A DNA stretch of 64,000 nt from Brevibacillus humidisoli (GTDB lineage: Bacteria > Bacillota > Bacilli > Brevibacillales > Brevibacillaceae), in the NCBI RefSeq assembly GCF_020923435.1, contig NZ_CP087263.1, forward strand, positions 4,049,970 through 4,113,969. The letters run 5' to 3'. The position numbers were made by a program, and so were the translations under genes. The notes under the pieces were generated by a model. The model had not been told where the DNA came from. It did no database searches and was given only the letters and a program-made list of their open reading frames with translations. This document shows, piece after piece, positions 7,953 through 16,570 of this stretch. Position 1 is the first letter of the stretch. The number at the start of each line of letters is the position of its first letter.

Positions 7953-9020
7953 ATGAACAAGAATGGAAAAGATTTGTTTGCACCGCTGCTGGCACTGGGA
8001 CTCTCGTTAGCGCTGGTGGTGACCGGCTGTGGCGGCGCGGAGCAATCCGCACCGAAACAAGAGACGACACCAAACCAAGGGGGGACTCCGTCCACAGAAG
8101 CTCCAGCAGAACCGCAAAAAGTGACAGTCATGCTGGACTGGCTGCCCAACACCAACCATACCGGTCTCTACGTAGCCAAAGAAAACGGCTATTACGAGGA
8201 GCAGGGGCTGGATGTGGAAATCGTACAGCCGGGCGAAGGCAGCACAGCCGACCAACTGGTAGCCGCCGGAAAAGCAGATTTTGGCATCAGTTACCAAGAA
8301 GCAGTCACCCAGGCACGGGCAACTGATATCCCGCTCGTTTCCATCGCAGCGGTGATCCAGCACAACACCTCTGCCTTTGCCTCACTGAAGGAGGCTAACA
8401 TCAGCTCGCCCAAAGATTTCGAAGGAAAACGCTACGGCGGCTGGGGCTCGCCAGTCGAGGAAGCCGTACTGCAAGCGGTGATGGAAAAAGCAGGCGCCGA
8501 CTTTACCAAAGTAGAAAACGTCACGCTTGGAGTCGCCGACTTCTTTTCTACCATCGGGCGAGATGCCGACTTTGAATGGATTTACTACGGCTGGGACGGT
8601 GTCGAAGCGAAGCGAAGCGGCATGGAACTCAATCTGTTGATGCTCAAAGACCTGGACCCTGCGCTCGACTACTACACACCGGTGATCGTCACCAACGAAC
8701 ATCATATCGCCGAGCAACAAGAACTGGTCAAAAAGTTCGTCGCCGCTACTGCCAAAGGGTATCAGTTTGCTATCGAACAGCCGGACCAAGCAGCGGACAT
8801 GCTGCTCAAAAACGCCCCGGAATTGAATGCGGACTTGGTCAAAGCAAGCCAGGAGTGGCTGAGTGGCAAGTACCAGGACGATGCTGACCAATGGGGCATC
8901 CAAAAGCAAGAAGTGTGGGAACGCTATGCCAAATGGATGTTTGAGCGCGACCTGATCCCAAAGATGATCGAAGCGGACAAGGCCTTTACCAACGAGTTTT
9001 TGCCTGAGCCGTCCAACTAA
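7953..9020 (+). CDS. thiY: Thiamine-precursor ABC transporter binding lipoprotein (ThiY/NMT1 family)
   Basis: Extracytoplasmic binding protein of 355 aa. The start is ATG 7953 behind AGGAG; an earlier ATG adds 16 residues that do not fit a signal peptide. The signal sequence ends in lipobox VTGC, followed by a Pro/Thr/Glu-rich linker. The NMT1/THI5-like domain begins at VTVMLDWLPNTNHTGLYVAK and includes the ThiY-typical WIYYGWDGVEAKRSG around residue 215. ThiY proteins bind the formylaminopyrimidine product of thiamine degradation. The gene lies between the permease and ATPase genes and shares the TPP-riboswitch transcript. Confidence 0.9.
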   Translation: MNKNGKDLFAPLLALGLSLALVVTGCGGAEQSAPKQETTPNQGGTPSTEAPAEPQKVTVMLDWLPNTNHTGLYVAKENGYYEEQGLDVEIVQPGEGSTADQLVAAGKADFGISYQEAVTQARATDIPLVSIAAVIQHNTSAFASLKEANISSPKDFEGKRYGGWGSPVEEAVLQAVMEKAGADFTKVENVTLGVADFFSTIGRDADFEWIYYGWDGVEAKRSGMELNLLMLKDLDPALDYYTPVIVTNEHHIAEQQELVKKFVAATAKGYQFAIEQPDQAADMLLKNAPELNADLVKASQEWLSGKYQDDADQWGIQKQEVWERYAKWMFERDLIPKMIEADKAFTNEFLPEPSN

Positions 9021-9077
9021 TAACCAGTGAACCAGAAGAACGATAAAACATCACCCGCATAAAGGAGGGAGCTGCGG

Positions 9078-9866
9078 ATGACCGATGAAAAACTAGCGAT
9101 ACGAGGAATAAGCAAAACGTTCCCTGGCAAAGGGGTTTCTCGTGTCCGAGCACTGCAAGATATCTCCCTGTCGGTCCGACAGGGGGAGTTCGTCAGCCTG
9201 ATCGGCCCGAGCGGATCAGGGAAAAGCAGCCTGCTGGACATCATCGCCGGTCTCTCGCTTCCCGACGCTGGTGATGTACTGATCGATGGCCGCTCCAAGG
9301 CCGGAGAACGCGGCCACGTCAGTTATATGCCGCAGCGGGATGTGCTGTTTCCATGGCGAACCATTCTAGACAATGTGATCGTCCCGCTGCAGATTCAAGG
9401 AGTGGAAAAAAAGCAGGCACGAGAAGAAGCGACCCGCCTGCTGCCCGTGTTTGGATTGGAGCAGTTCGCTGCCAGCTACCCGCACATGCTGTCCGGCGGG
9501 ATGCGGCAGCGCGCCGCTTTTTTGCGTACTTACCTGTGCAAAAAAGAATTGATACTGCTGGATGAGCCGTTCGGCAGTCTGGATGCACTCACCCGGATGC
9601 AGATGCAGCAGTGGCTGCTCGGCATCTGGCAGCAGTTCCGCCATTCCGTGTTGCTGGTCACGCATGATGTGGATGAAGCGATCCTCCTCTCCGACCGGAT
9701 CTATCTCTTATCCGCACGTCCCGGAGAGATCGTCGCCGAAGTGGACGTACCTCTGCCACGGCCGCGGGAGCCGGTGATCACGACCGATCCCGCCTTTTTA
9801 TCCATCAAATCGAGACTGCTCCAACTGCTGCAGGAAGCAGTCTTTTCCAACGTGGTGGATTCGTAA
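9078..9866 (+). CDS. thiZ: ABC transporter ATP-binding protein (ThiZ-like)
   Basis: Cytoplasmic ATPase of 262 aa, SsuB/TauB class. Walker A is GPSGSGKSS, the Q-loop lies in MPQRDVLFPW, the signature is LSGGMRQR, Walker B is ELILLDEPFG and the switch His is in LVTHDVDEA. AAAGGAGG precedes the start. It follows the binding-protein gene by about 60 bp and would energise the ThiX-like permease. Confidence 0.88.
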   Translation: MTDEKLAIRGISKTFPGKGVSRVRALQDISLSVRQGEFVSLIGPSGSGKSSLLDIIAGLSLPDAGDVLIDGRSKAGERGHVSYMPQRDVLFPWRTILDNVIVPLQIQGVEKKQAREEATRLLPVFGLEQFAASYPHMLSGGMRQRAAFLRTYLCKKELILLDEPFGSLDALTRMQMQQWLLGIWQQFRHSVLLVTHDVDEAILLSDRIYLLSARPGEIVAEVDVPLPRPREPVITTDPAFLSIKSRLLQLLQEAVFSNVVDS

Positions 9867-9974
9867 CATGCATTCTTTTCTTTCCTTGGCAGCAACGATT
9901 GGTCGCGAAATCACAACCACCGTGGTTTTGACGACTACAAGTTCTTACGAATACAAAAGGAGGAGAAATCTCCG

Positions 9975-10616
9975 ATGATGACACACCGTTATCTCCTCTT
10001 TTCCGGAGGCAATCTCGGGGACTGGGCGCTTGACGAAGTGCAGGAGGGTGATGTGCTGGTCGGCGTTGACCGCGGGGCGCTCTTTTTGCTGCAGCACGGT
10101 ATCGTTCCAGCCTATGCCGTCGGAGATTTCGATTCCGTAAACGAGGCAGAACGAAGCCAGATCGAGCAGCAGGTAGCGAGCGTTGCGTCCTGTGATCCGG
10201 TGATGAAAGACCTGACCGATACGGAGATGGCCTTCCGATGGGCGCTCACACAGCAGCCGACGGAAATCATCCTGCTCGGTGCGGTAGGCAGCCGCCTGGA
10301 CCACACACTGGCCAATCTCCACCTGCTGGTCGAAGCGCAAAAGGCAACTGTGCCCTGCAGGATTGTCGACGAGAAAAACGAGGTGCTGCTCGTTGATGGC
10401 ACCGCACAGATCAAAAAGAGGCGCTACCGCTATGTCTCCCTGCTGCCGCTCAGCACACAGGTTACCGGCATTACGCTGGAGGGATTTCTCTACCCCTTGC
10501 ATCGCGCAACACTAACCATCGGCCAGTCACTCGGGATCAGCAACGAATTGCTGGGTTCACACGGTACGGTCAGCGTCGAGTCCGGACAACTCTTGCTCAT
10601 ACAGAGTTTGGATTAG
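9975..10616 (+). CDS. thiN: Thiamine diphosphokinase
   Basis: Transfers pyrophosphate from ATP to thiamine to make TPP, 213 aa. Hallmarks are GDFDSV near residue 50, KDLTDTE near 76, GSRLDHTLANL and the C-terminal GISNELLGS that lines the thiamine site. A GGAGGAG precedes the start at 9-base spacing. As last gene of the TPP-riboswitch operon it lets the cell convert salvaged thiamine directly to cofactor. In B. subtilis thiN stands alone, so its place in this uptake operon is informative. Confidence 0.95.
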   Translation: MMTHRYLLFSGGNLGDWALDEVQEGDVLVGVDRGALFLLQHGIVPAYAVGDFDSVNEAERSQIEQQVASVASCDPVMKDLTDTEMAFRWALTQQPTEIILLGAVGSRLDHTLANLHLLVEAQKATVPCRIVDEKNEVLLVDGTAQIKKRRYRYVSLLPLSTQVTGITLEGFLYPLHRATLTIGQSLGISNELLGSHGTVSVESGQLLLIQSLD

Positions 10617-10711
10617 CCGATATGCATTGTCTTGGGTTCGACTTAGATTCGCAAACACCTGCAACGTATCCGCACCAGAACACGTCTACATCAACAAAGA
10701 GGAGGTGCGCG

Positions 10712-12727
10712 ATGAAACGGAATCGTTTTTACTTTTTAACCATCCTTACGTTCCTGGTTGCACTCTCTGCCGGTTATTGGAACGGGTGGGGAGTGCGATC
10801 GGCTGACGATGGATATCTCTTGACTGATCAGCCCCATGCCTTTGCACAAACAGCGGATCAAACGACTGCTCCCAAGCAGGTAGAGCCGCTGCCGGTAGTG
10901 GGGTCCTACAACAATCTAAAAGCACTACTGGAAGAAGCGGAGAAAACCCGTGAACGGGTGTACCGTTACCGGGGAGTCAAAATGGCCCTCGAAACAACTG
11001 CTTCTGCCCCTGCCAGCAGCGAAGCCCAAGCAAAACAGGCAGCACCCTCGGCCGACTCAGGCATGGCCGCAGATTACTCGGGCACCAATGTTCAGGTTGC
11101 CGGCGTCGATGAATCCGACGTGGTCAAGACAGACGGTTCTTATCTGTATCTGGTGCGCAATCAACAGGTCGTTGTGGCACAGGCCACTCCCGCAGATCAG
11201 CTAAAGGTCGTCAGCACCCTCAATTACGCAGAAGAAGATCTCCGACCAAGTGAGCTGTACGTGGATGACAACTACCTGGTGGTGATCGGACATGATGCCG
11301 AACGGATCTCCAAAATTCCCTACCACCGCGAGCAGGTAAAAGCCATCGTCTATGATCTGCGTGACAAAACGAAGCTAAAACAGGTCAAAGAGGTTGCGCT
11401 GGAGGGTCACTATGTATCGTCCCGCAAGATCGGCTCTGCTCTCTATCTCGTCGCCAACCGATGGATCGACTCCCACTGGATTTTAAAAGAGCAGACGCAA
11501 CTGCCTGCCCCGGTGTACAGCGACTCGGCCAGCGGCGATGAGCCGATCCCGGTTGACTATGGCGATATGCGTTATTTCCCTGATTCGATCGAGCCGAACT
11601 ATCTGTTGATCGGCGGCATCAATCTGGATCGAATCGATCAGGAGATGCAGGTCTCCTCCTATCTGGGAGCGGGTGAAAATATCTACGCCTCACCTGAGCA
11701 CTTGTACGTAGCAGTGACCGATTACGAACTCAAGGAGACCTTTTTTATCGAACAGCCACCTGAGCAAAAGACACGGTTTTACAAGTTTGCTCTCCATGAC
11801 GGTACAACGGAATACCTGGCAAAAGGGGAAGTCCCCGGCCGCATCCTCAATCAGTTTTCGATGGATGAACACGACGGCTACTTCCGTGTGGCCACGACCA
11901 AAGGAGAAGTCTGGCGCACCGATGAGCATACCTCGAAGAACAACCTGTACATCTTGGACGACAGTCTAGCCTTGAAGGGCAAAATCGAGGACATCGCACC
12001 AGGCGAAAAAATCTACTCGGTCCGATTTATGGGCGACAGAGGATACATCGTAACGTTTAAGAAAGTGGACCCGTTGTTTGTGATCGATCTGAAAAACCCG
12101 GAGCAGCCAAAGATTCTCGGAAAACTGAAGATTCCCGGCTACAGCGATTACCTCCATCCCTACGACGAAAACCATCTGATCGGCTTCGGAAAAGACGCAG
12201 TGGAAGCCTCACGGGAAGGGGAACCAGGATCGGGCTCAGACACAATCGCCTTTTACCAAGGCATGAAGGTCGCTCTGTTTGACGTCAGCGATGTCAGCCA
12301 TCCGGTGGAAAAGTACAGCCTGATCATCGGCGATCGCGGCACCGATTCGGAACTGCTGCACAACCACAAGGCACTGCTTTTCTCCAAAGCGAAAAACCTG
12401 CTAGCGTTCCCAATCACCGTCAGAGAAATCCCGGAAAGCGTCAAACAGTCCAAAGCGCGTGACGTGACACGCTACGGCGAGTTTACGTTCCAGGGTGCCT
12501 ATGTCTACCAACTGGATCTCGACAAAGGCTTTACCCTGCGCAAAAAGATTACCCACCTCACAGAGCAGGACATGCTGAAGTCGGGTGACGGCTGGTACGA
12601 CAGCGAACGCAATGTGGAGCGAATCCTGTACATCGGCGACAAGCTGTACACCCTGTCTTCTTCGATGATTAAAGCACACGACCTTGACACGTATCAAGAA
12701 GTGGGAAGTCTCGCCCTGTCCGATTGA
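10712..12727 (+). CDS. Secreted beta-propeller domain protein (COG4880 type)
   Basis: A 671-aa exported protein. The start is ATG 10712 behind GAGGAGG; the longer frame adds 30 unlikely residues. Residues 1-25 form a signal peptide or membrane anchor (RFYFLTILTFLVALSAGYW), followed by a low-complexity linker. From about residue 115 (TNVQVAGVDESDVVKTDG) to the end is the beta-propeller region of the family described as distantly WD40-like, with repeated strand patterns such as YLYLVRNQQVVV, YIVTFKKVDPLFVIDLKNP and VALFDVSDVSHPV. No catalytic function is known to me. It begins 96 bp after thiN with its own ribosome site and is probably a separate unit. Confidence 0.82.
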   Translation: MKRNRFYFLTILTFLVALSAGYWNGWGVRSADDGYLLTDQPHAFAQTADQTTAPKQVEPLPVVGSYNNLKALLEEAEKTRERVYRYRGVKMALETTASAPASSEAQAKQAAPSADSGMAADYSGTNVQVAGVDESDVVKTDGSYLYLVRNQQVVVAQATPADQLKVVSTLNYAEEDLRPSELYVDDNYLVVIGHDAERISKIPYHREQVKAIVYDLRDKTKLKQVKEVALEGHYVSSRKIGSALYLVANRWIDSHWILKEQTQLPAPVYSDSASGDEPIPVDYGDMRYFPDSIEPNYLLIGGINLDRIDQEMQVSSYLGAGENIYASPEHLYVAVTDYELKETFFIEQPPEQKTRFYKFALHDGTTEYLAKGEVPGRILNQFSMDEHDGYFRVATTKGEVWRTDEHTSKNNLYILDDSLALKGKIEDIAPGEKIYSVRFMGDRGYIVTFKKVDPLFVIDLKNPEQPKILGKLKIPGYSDYLHPYDENHLIGFGKDAVEASREGEPGSGSDTIAFYQGMKVALFDVSDVSHPVEKYSLIIGDRGTDSELLHNHKALLFSKAKNLLAFPITVREIPESVKQSKARDVTRYGEFTFQGAYVYQLDLDKGFTLRKKITHLTEQDMLKSGDGWYDSERNVERILYIGDKLYTLSSSMIKAHDLDTYQEVGSLALSD

Positions 12728-12865
12728 GCAAAAAGTTTGTCAATTAGTCACATGCAGCGCAGCCACACTGCTCTCCATGTATGGTAGGATTAGACCTATT
12801 GCTGTCAAGCAGGCGGTAGTTTCTGTAAAGTGACGGCAAGTTGTGCGAAATAGCTGCTTTTGTAG

Positions 12866-12871
12866 TATAAT
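12866..12871 (+). promoter_or_regulatory. Probable -10 box of the trhO promoter
   Basis: A perfect TATAAT about 50 bases before the trhO start. The best -35 (TTGTGC) is 19 bases upstream, longer than ideal. Confidence 0.5.
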
Positions 12872-12921
12872 AGCAGGTATTGCACATCATCTATCCTGCA
12901 AATAGATGGAGGTATTTGAAA

Positions 12922-13884
12922 ATGGAACAGCAACAAAAACCGTACAGAGTCTTGCTCTACTACAAGTATGTGCCGATTGAGGACCATGAGCAGTTTGCAC
13001 AGGAGCATCTGACATTCTGCAAGGAGCTGGGTCTCAAGGGACGGATTCTGGTAGCACCGGAAGGAATCAACGGCACCGTATCCGGCACGGTTGAACAGAC
13101 ACAGATTTACATGGACACTATGCACCAGGACTCTCGCTTCGCCGACATGGTTTTCAAGATTGACGAAGCAGACGGGCATGCTTTTAAAAAGATGTTCGTA
13201 CGCCCGCGCAATGAGTTGGTTACCTTCCGCCTGCCGGAAGACATCAACCCCAACGAATTGAGCGGCAAACGCCTCTCCCCTAAAGAGTTCTACGAGATGC
13301 TGCAGCGCGAGGATGTCGTCGTGCTGGACGGACGCAACACGTACGAATACGATATCGGACACTTCCGCGGCGCGATTCGCCCCGATGTGGAATCGTTCCG
13401 TGAGTTCCCGGAATGGATCAAAGAGAACTTCCAACAGTTTAAGGATAAAAAAGTACTGACCTACTGCACCGGCGGAATCCGCTGTGAAAAACTGACGGGA
13501 TTGCTGCTGAAAGAAGGTTTTCAGGATGTGTACCAACTGCACGGCGGGATTGTCACCTATGGCAAGGACCCGGAAGTGAAAGGGCATTTGTTTGACGGGA
13601 AGTGCTACGTCTTTGACGAACGGATCTCCGTACCGATCAACCAGGTGGAAGATGTTGTCGTCGGCAAGTGTTATCACTGCGGAAAACCGGAAGATCGCTA
13701 CGTCAACTGTGCCAACCCGGAATGCAACCTGCAGCATATCTGCTGTGAAGAATGCGAGAAAACCTATAAACGCTCCTGCTCGCAGGAGTGCCGTGAACAC
13801 AAGCGGAACCGCTATGTGCTGGAGCAAGAGGCAAACCAAGCGACAGCAAAAGAAGAACGGCAGGTTAGCAAAGTAGGCTCCTGA
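12922..13884 (+). CDS. trhO: Oxygen-dependent tRNA uridine(34) hydroxylase (rhodanese-like)
   Basis: TrhO hydroxylates U34 of certain tRNAs to 5-hydroxyuridine using oxygen; 320 aa. I use ATG 12922 with GGAGG upstream. An N-terminal acylphosphatase-like domain (residues 8-100) is followed by a rhodanese domain whose active loop [10 protein letters not shown] places the catalytic Cys at 182. The C-terminal part is Cys-rich ([28 protein letters not shown]), probably zinc binding, as in the Bacillus form. It stands alone between a promoter and a strong terminator. Confidence 0.94.
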   Translation: MEQQQKPYRVLLYYKYVPIEDHEQFAQEHLTFCKELGLKGRILVAPEGINGTVSGTVEQTQIYMDTMHQDSRFADMVFKIDEADGHAFKKMFVRPRNELVTFRLPEDINPNELSGKRLSPKEFYEMLQREDVVVLDGRNTYEYDIGHFRGAIRPDVESFREFPEWIKENFQQFKDKKVLTYCTGGIRCEKLTGLLLKEGFQDVYQLHGGIVTYGKDPEVKGHLFDGKCYVFDERISVPINQVEDVVVGKCYHCGKPEDRYVNCANPECNLQHICCEECEKTYKRSCSQECREHKRNRYVLEQEANQATAKEERQVSKVGS

Positions 13885-13945
13885 CATGTAGACGTCTGAC
13901 ATCTGGGCTGAACAGCGAAGCGCTGTTTTGCTGCTGCCATCGTAC

Positions 13946-13986
13946 ACACCGCAGAACATATCGATGTTCTGCGGTGTGTTTTTTGT
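13946..13986 (+). terminator. Strong intrinsic terminator after trhO
   Basis: A perfect 14-bp stem (ACACCGCAGAACAT with its complement) around an ATCG tetraloop, then GTTTTTT. A smaller ACAGCG/CGCTGT hairpin lies just before it at 13911-13929. Confidence 0.93.
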
Positions 13987-14078
13987 TATCGTCAGACACG
14001 TTCATCACTGCTCATGCCGGTTAAGAGTTGATCGTGTTCGATCAGATTCTCCTTGCGCGCACCAACGAATTCGATTAT

Positions 14079-14121
14079 TATCTAATTAGATTTTCATTAA
14101 ATTAGATTCATATCTAAATAA
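14079..14121. promoter_or_regulatory. Two adjacent AT-rich palindromes, possible operator
   Basis: ATCTAATTAGAT at 14080-14091 is a perfect 12-bp palindrome. Some 10 bp later AATTAGAT and ATCTAAAT form an imperfect inverted repeat with the same half-site. They lie 70-110 bp before the MFS gene, where a TetR- or MarR-type repressor could bind. No regulator gene is adjacent. Confidence 0.4.
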
Positions 14122-14190
14122 AATGAACAAACTTCTAAAACCGATCTTCGTTTCTACGAATCGTCATCACCTGGAAAAGGGGCATCGCCA

Positions 14191-15480
14191 ATGTGGAAGA
14201 ACCGAAATCTGTGGATTTTAATGATCGCCGAGGGAGGCTCCGGACTGGGCATGTGGTTTGGAATCATCGGCAATCTCGAGTTCTTACAGCAGATGGTCCC
14301 TTCCGATTTCCTGAAAGCGGCGATTCTGCTGTCCGGCTTGTTCGTCGGCACGTTGACCGCTCCATACGCTGGCAGCGTGATTGACCGTCAGGGCGGCCAA
14401 GCGGTCATGGGTTGGTCCGGGATCGCCCGCGTATGCGGGCTGTTGTTCATGTTTCTCGCTCTTGCCACTGATTCGGTCGGCTGGATGGTTCTGTTCATGG
14501 TTGTCAACGGAGTGGCTGCTAGCTTCTATCTGCCGGCGCTACAGTCGTTGATTCCCTTGATCGTCGAGGAGAAGCACCTGGTGGCGGCAAACGGGCTGCA
14601 TATGAACGTGGCTACCTTCTCCCGGATCGCTGGTACCGCCTTGGCCGGGCTGCTGCTGACTGTGACTGACTTGGTTGGCATGTATCTGGTGGCCATGTTT
14701 GGCTATCTCTTTCTGGTCCTCCTCACTCCATTTCTACGTATCGATAGAGGCGAGACCGGGAAAGCTGCTCCGGCGAGAGGACAAGAGGGTATTCCCGCCT
14801 GCGATCGCCCACCACAGGAACCTGCCGCAGCAGTAGCAGATACGGGGCACCGCTTTGCCGATTTGCTTCCCGTATTGCGAGCGTCTTCCATGGTGCCACA
14901 GGTACTGCTTCTCTCTTTTGTGCCGCTGACTCTCTTAGGTTGTTTCAACTTAACAGTGATCGCGATTAGCGAGCAGACAGCCGACCCCTCGATCAAAGGA
15001 CTGCTCTACACGACAGAGGGGATCTGTGCCATCGCGGGAACGTTTGCGGCCAGGATGCTGTCGCACAGACGGAATCAGATCTATGTGATGACCGTCTCTG
15101 TTTTGCTCGTCGGTCTCGCTTATCTCTCTCTCACTTTCGCCCAGCACTGGCCTTTTTATCTCACCAGTTTTGCCGTAATGGGTTTGGGTGTAGGCAGTTT
15201 TTTTCCGCTCTCTGCAGCTCTGTATCAGCAACAGATTCCCAAGCAGTTTCACGGACGCTTTTTTTCGCTGGTCGACATGATGGAAAACAGCTACTTCTTG
15301 TTTGTGATGTTGACCGCTGGTCTCCTGCTAGACACGATCGGACTGAGCCTGATGGCCCTCAGCATGTCCAGTTTCTCTCTCTGTATCATTGGCTATGTGA
15401 TCGTCCGGCAGCTATGGCGATTGCCCCGTTCACATCAACGGACAGCAGGACTGGATGGCGATATAAGCCAGCAGCCGTAA
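14191..15480 (+). CDS. MFS transporter
   Basis: Major facilitator superfamily permease, 429 aa, of the macrolide-efflux-like subgroup by its opening NRNLWILMIAEGGSGLGMWFG. Twelve hydrophobic segments are visible in two halves, separated by a charged, Pro/Ala-rich loop (about residues 185-225). The loop between TM2 and TM3 (APYAGSVIDRQGG) carries the degenerate MFS motif A. AAAAGGGG lies upstream of the ATG. Substrate is unknown. It is a single-gene unit with palindromes in its upstream region. Confidence 0.85.
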   Translation: MWKNRNLWILMIAEGGSGLGMWFGIIGNLEFLQQMVPSDFLKAAILLSGLFVGTLTAPYAGSVIDRQGGQAVMGWSGIARVCGLLFMFLALATDSVGWMVLFMVVNGVAASFYLPALQSLIPLIVEEKHLVAANGLHMNVATFSRIAGTALAGLLLTVTDLVGMYLVAMFGYLFLVLLTPFLRIDRGETGKAAPARGQEGIPACDRPPQEPAAAVADTGHRFADLLPVLRASSMVPQVLLLSFVPLTLLGCFNLTVIAISEQTADPSIKGLLYTTEGICAIAGTFAARMLSHRRNQIYVMTVSVLLVGLAYLSLTFAQHWPFYLTSFAVMGLGVGSFFPLSAALYQQQIPKQFHGRFFSLVDMMENSYFLFVMLTAGLLLDTIGLSLMALSMSSFSLCIIGYVIVRQLWRLPRSHQRTAGLDGDISQQP

Positions 15481-15529
15481 TTCAGCCCTAACGATCCTGC
15501 GTCTATCGTGATCTCCCCTCCAAATGAAT

Positions 15530-15564
15530 CGGCCCTGCCTTCCCTATCGTGGAAAGCAGGGCCG
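15530..15564. terminator. Hairpin between convergent MFS and sigma-factor genes
   Basis: CGGCCCTGC pairs with GCAGGGCCG, extended by TTCC/GGAA. No U tract follows on either strand, so it may block 3' exonucleases rather than act as a classical terminator. Confidence 0.45.
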
Positions 15565-15595
15565 CCCCATGCATCGACTCAATCAGAGACGGGTA

Positions 15596-16570
15596 TCAGT
15601 CGGAGCCGTCACTATCTTCTCTGGGGACCTGCGGGAGGTGCCGCAGCTTGTCAGGGTTCATGATCAGGTAGATCTCCGCAATCTGTCCTCCCTGCAGTTT
15701 ATAGCTGAACACACTCCAGTACTTACTGCCTTCTGAAATCAACAGTCCCGGACTGCCGTTTACATTGACGATCTGCAGGCCAATATTTGCAGCCCGCTTC
15801 TGCGCCACTCCCAAGAGAAAGGCGACGACACGCTCCCGACTGTAGATCGGACGCAGAGCTGCCCTCACCTTGCCTCCGCCATCGGAGTACAAGACGGCAT
15901 CATCCGACAGGAAACGAAGCAAGGCTTGGGCATCTCCACGCCGGATCGCCGTGATGAATCCACGCAGCAGCTTCTCGTTTTCCTCATAAGGCACCTCCTG
16001 CTGGGGATGCTCGTGGGCCAGCTTCTGCCTAACCCTGCTAAAAATCTTCCGACAGTTTGCCTCCGTCTTGCCGACAATCTCGGCAATCTCCGAGTAGTCA
16101 AACTGCAAAACTTCACGCAGGACAAACACCCCTCTCTCAACAGCCGTCAACTGCTGCATCAAGGTCACGTAGGCAATAGACAAGCTGTCACGGGAGATGA
16201 CCTCCTGCAGCGGATCATCATCTTGCTGAAGGACGAGAGGTTCCGGCAGCCACGGGCCGACGTACACTTCCCGCTGTTTCTGTGCCGATTTGAGGTGGTC
16301 CAGACAGCGGTTGGTCACCATTTTACACAGATACGCTTTGATGTTGGAGATATGCTCCTGATGGATCCGACCCATCATCGCAAACGTCTCCTGAACAATG
16401 TCTTCTGCATCAACGACCGTGCCCAACATCCGATAGGCCAGTGAAAAGAGCAATGGTTGATATCTCCGGTACAACTCTACTGTATCGATAGCGCCATCAC
16501 CTCTTGTTCTATATAGTAAGCAGCGTGAGCACACAGGAAGCGGCTTGCCTTCCGCTGGACAGGGCAGCAT
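15596..16570 (-). CDS. ECF41-type RNA polymerase sigma factor (SigJ-like)
   Basis: Extracytoplasmic-function sigma factor with fused C-terminal SnoaL-like domain. Sigma region 2 is LLFSLAYRMLGTVVDAEDIVQETF, region 4 is LTAVERGVFVLREVLQFDYSEIAEIVGKTEANCRKIFSR, and the C-terminal domain carries the ECF41 signature DGGGK within VLYSDGGGKVRAAL. In this group that domain tunes sigma activity in place of an anti-sigma factor. The start is uncertain: the frame is open to ATG 16570, overlapping the oxidoreductase by 62 bp, but the family N-terminus (ELYRRYQPLLFSLAYRML) begins just after the oxidoreductase stop. There AAGAGGTGAT is a good ribosome site but no ATG, GTG or TTG is correctly spaced. Confidence 0.87.
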   Translation of the reverse strand: MLPCPAEGKPLPVCSRCLLYRTRGDGAIDTVELYRRYQPLLFSLAYRMLGTVVDAEDIVQETFAMMGRIHQEHISNIKAYLCKMVTNRCLDHLKSAQKQREVYVGPWLPEPLVLQQDDDPLQEVISRDSLSIAYVTLMQQLTAVERGVFVLREVLQFDYSEIAEIVGKTEANCRKIFSRVRQKLAHEHPQQEVPYEENEKLLRGFITAIRRGDAQALLRFLSDDAVLYSDGGGKVRAALRPIYSRERVVAFLLGVAQKRAANIGLQIVNVNGSPGLLISEGSKYWSVFSYKLQGGQIAEIYLIMNPDKLRHLPQVPREDSDGSD

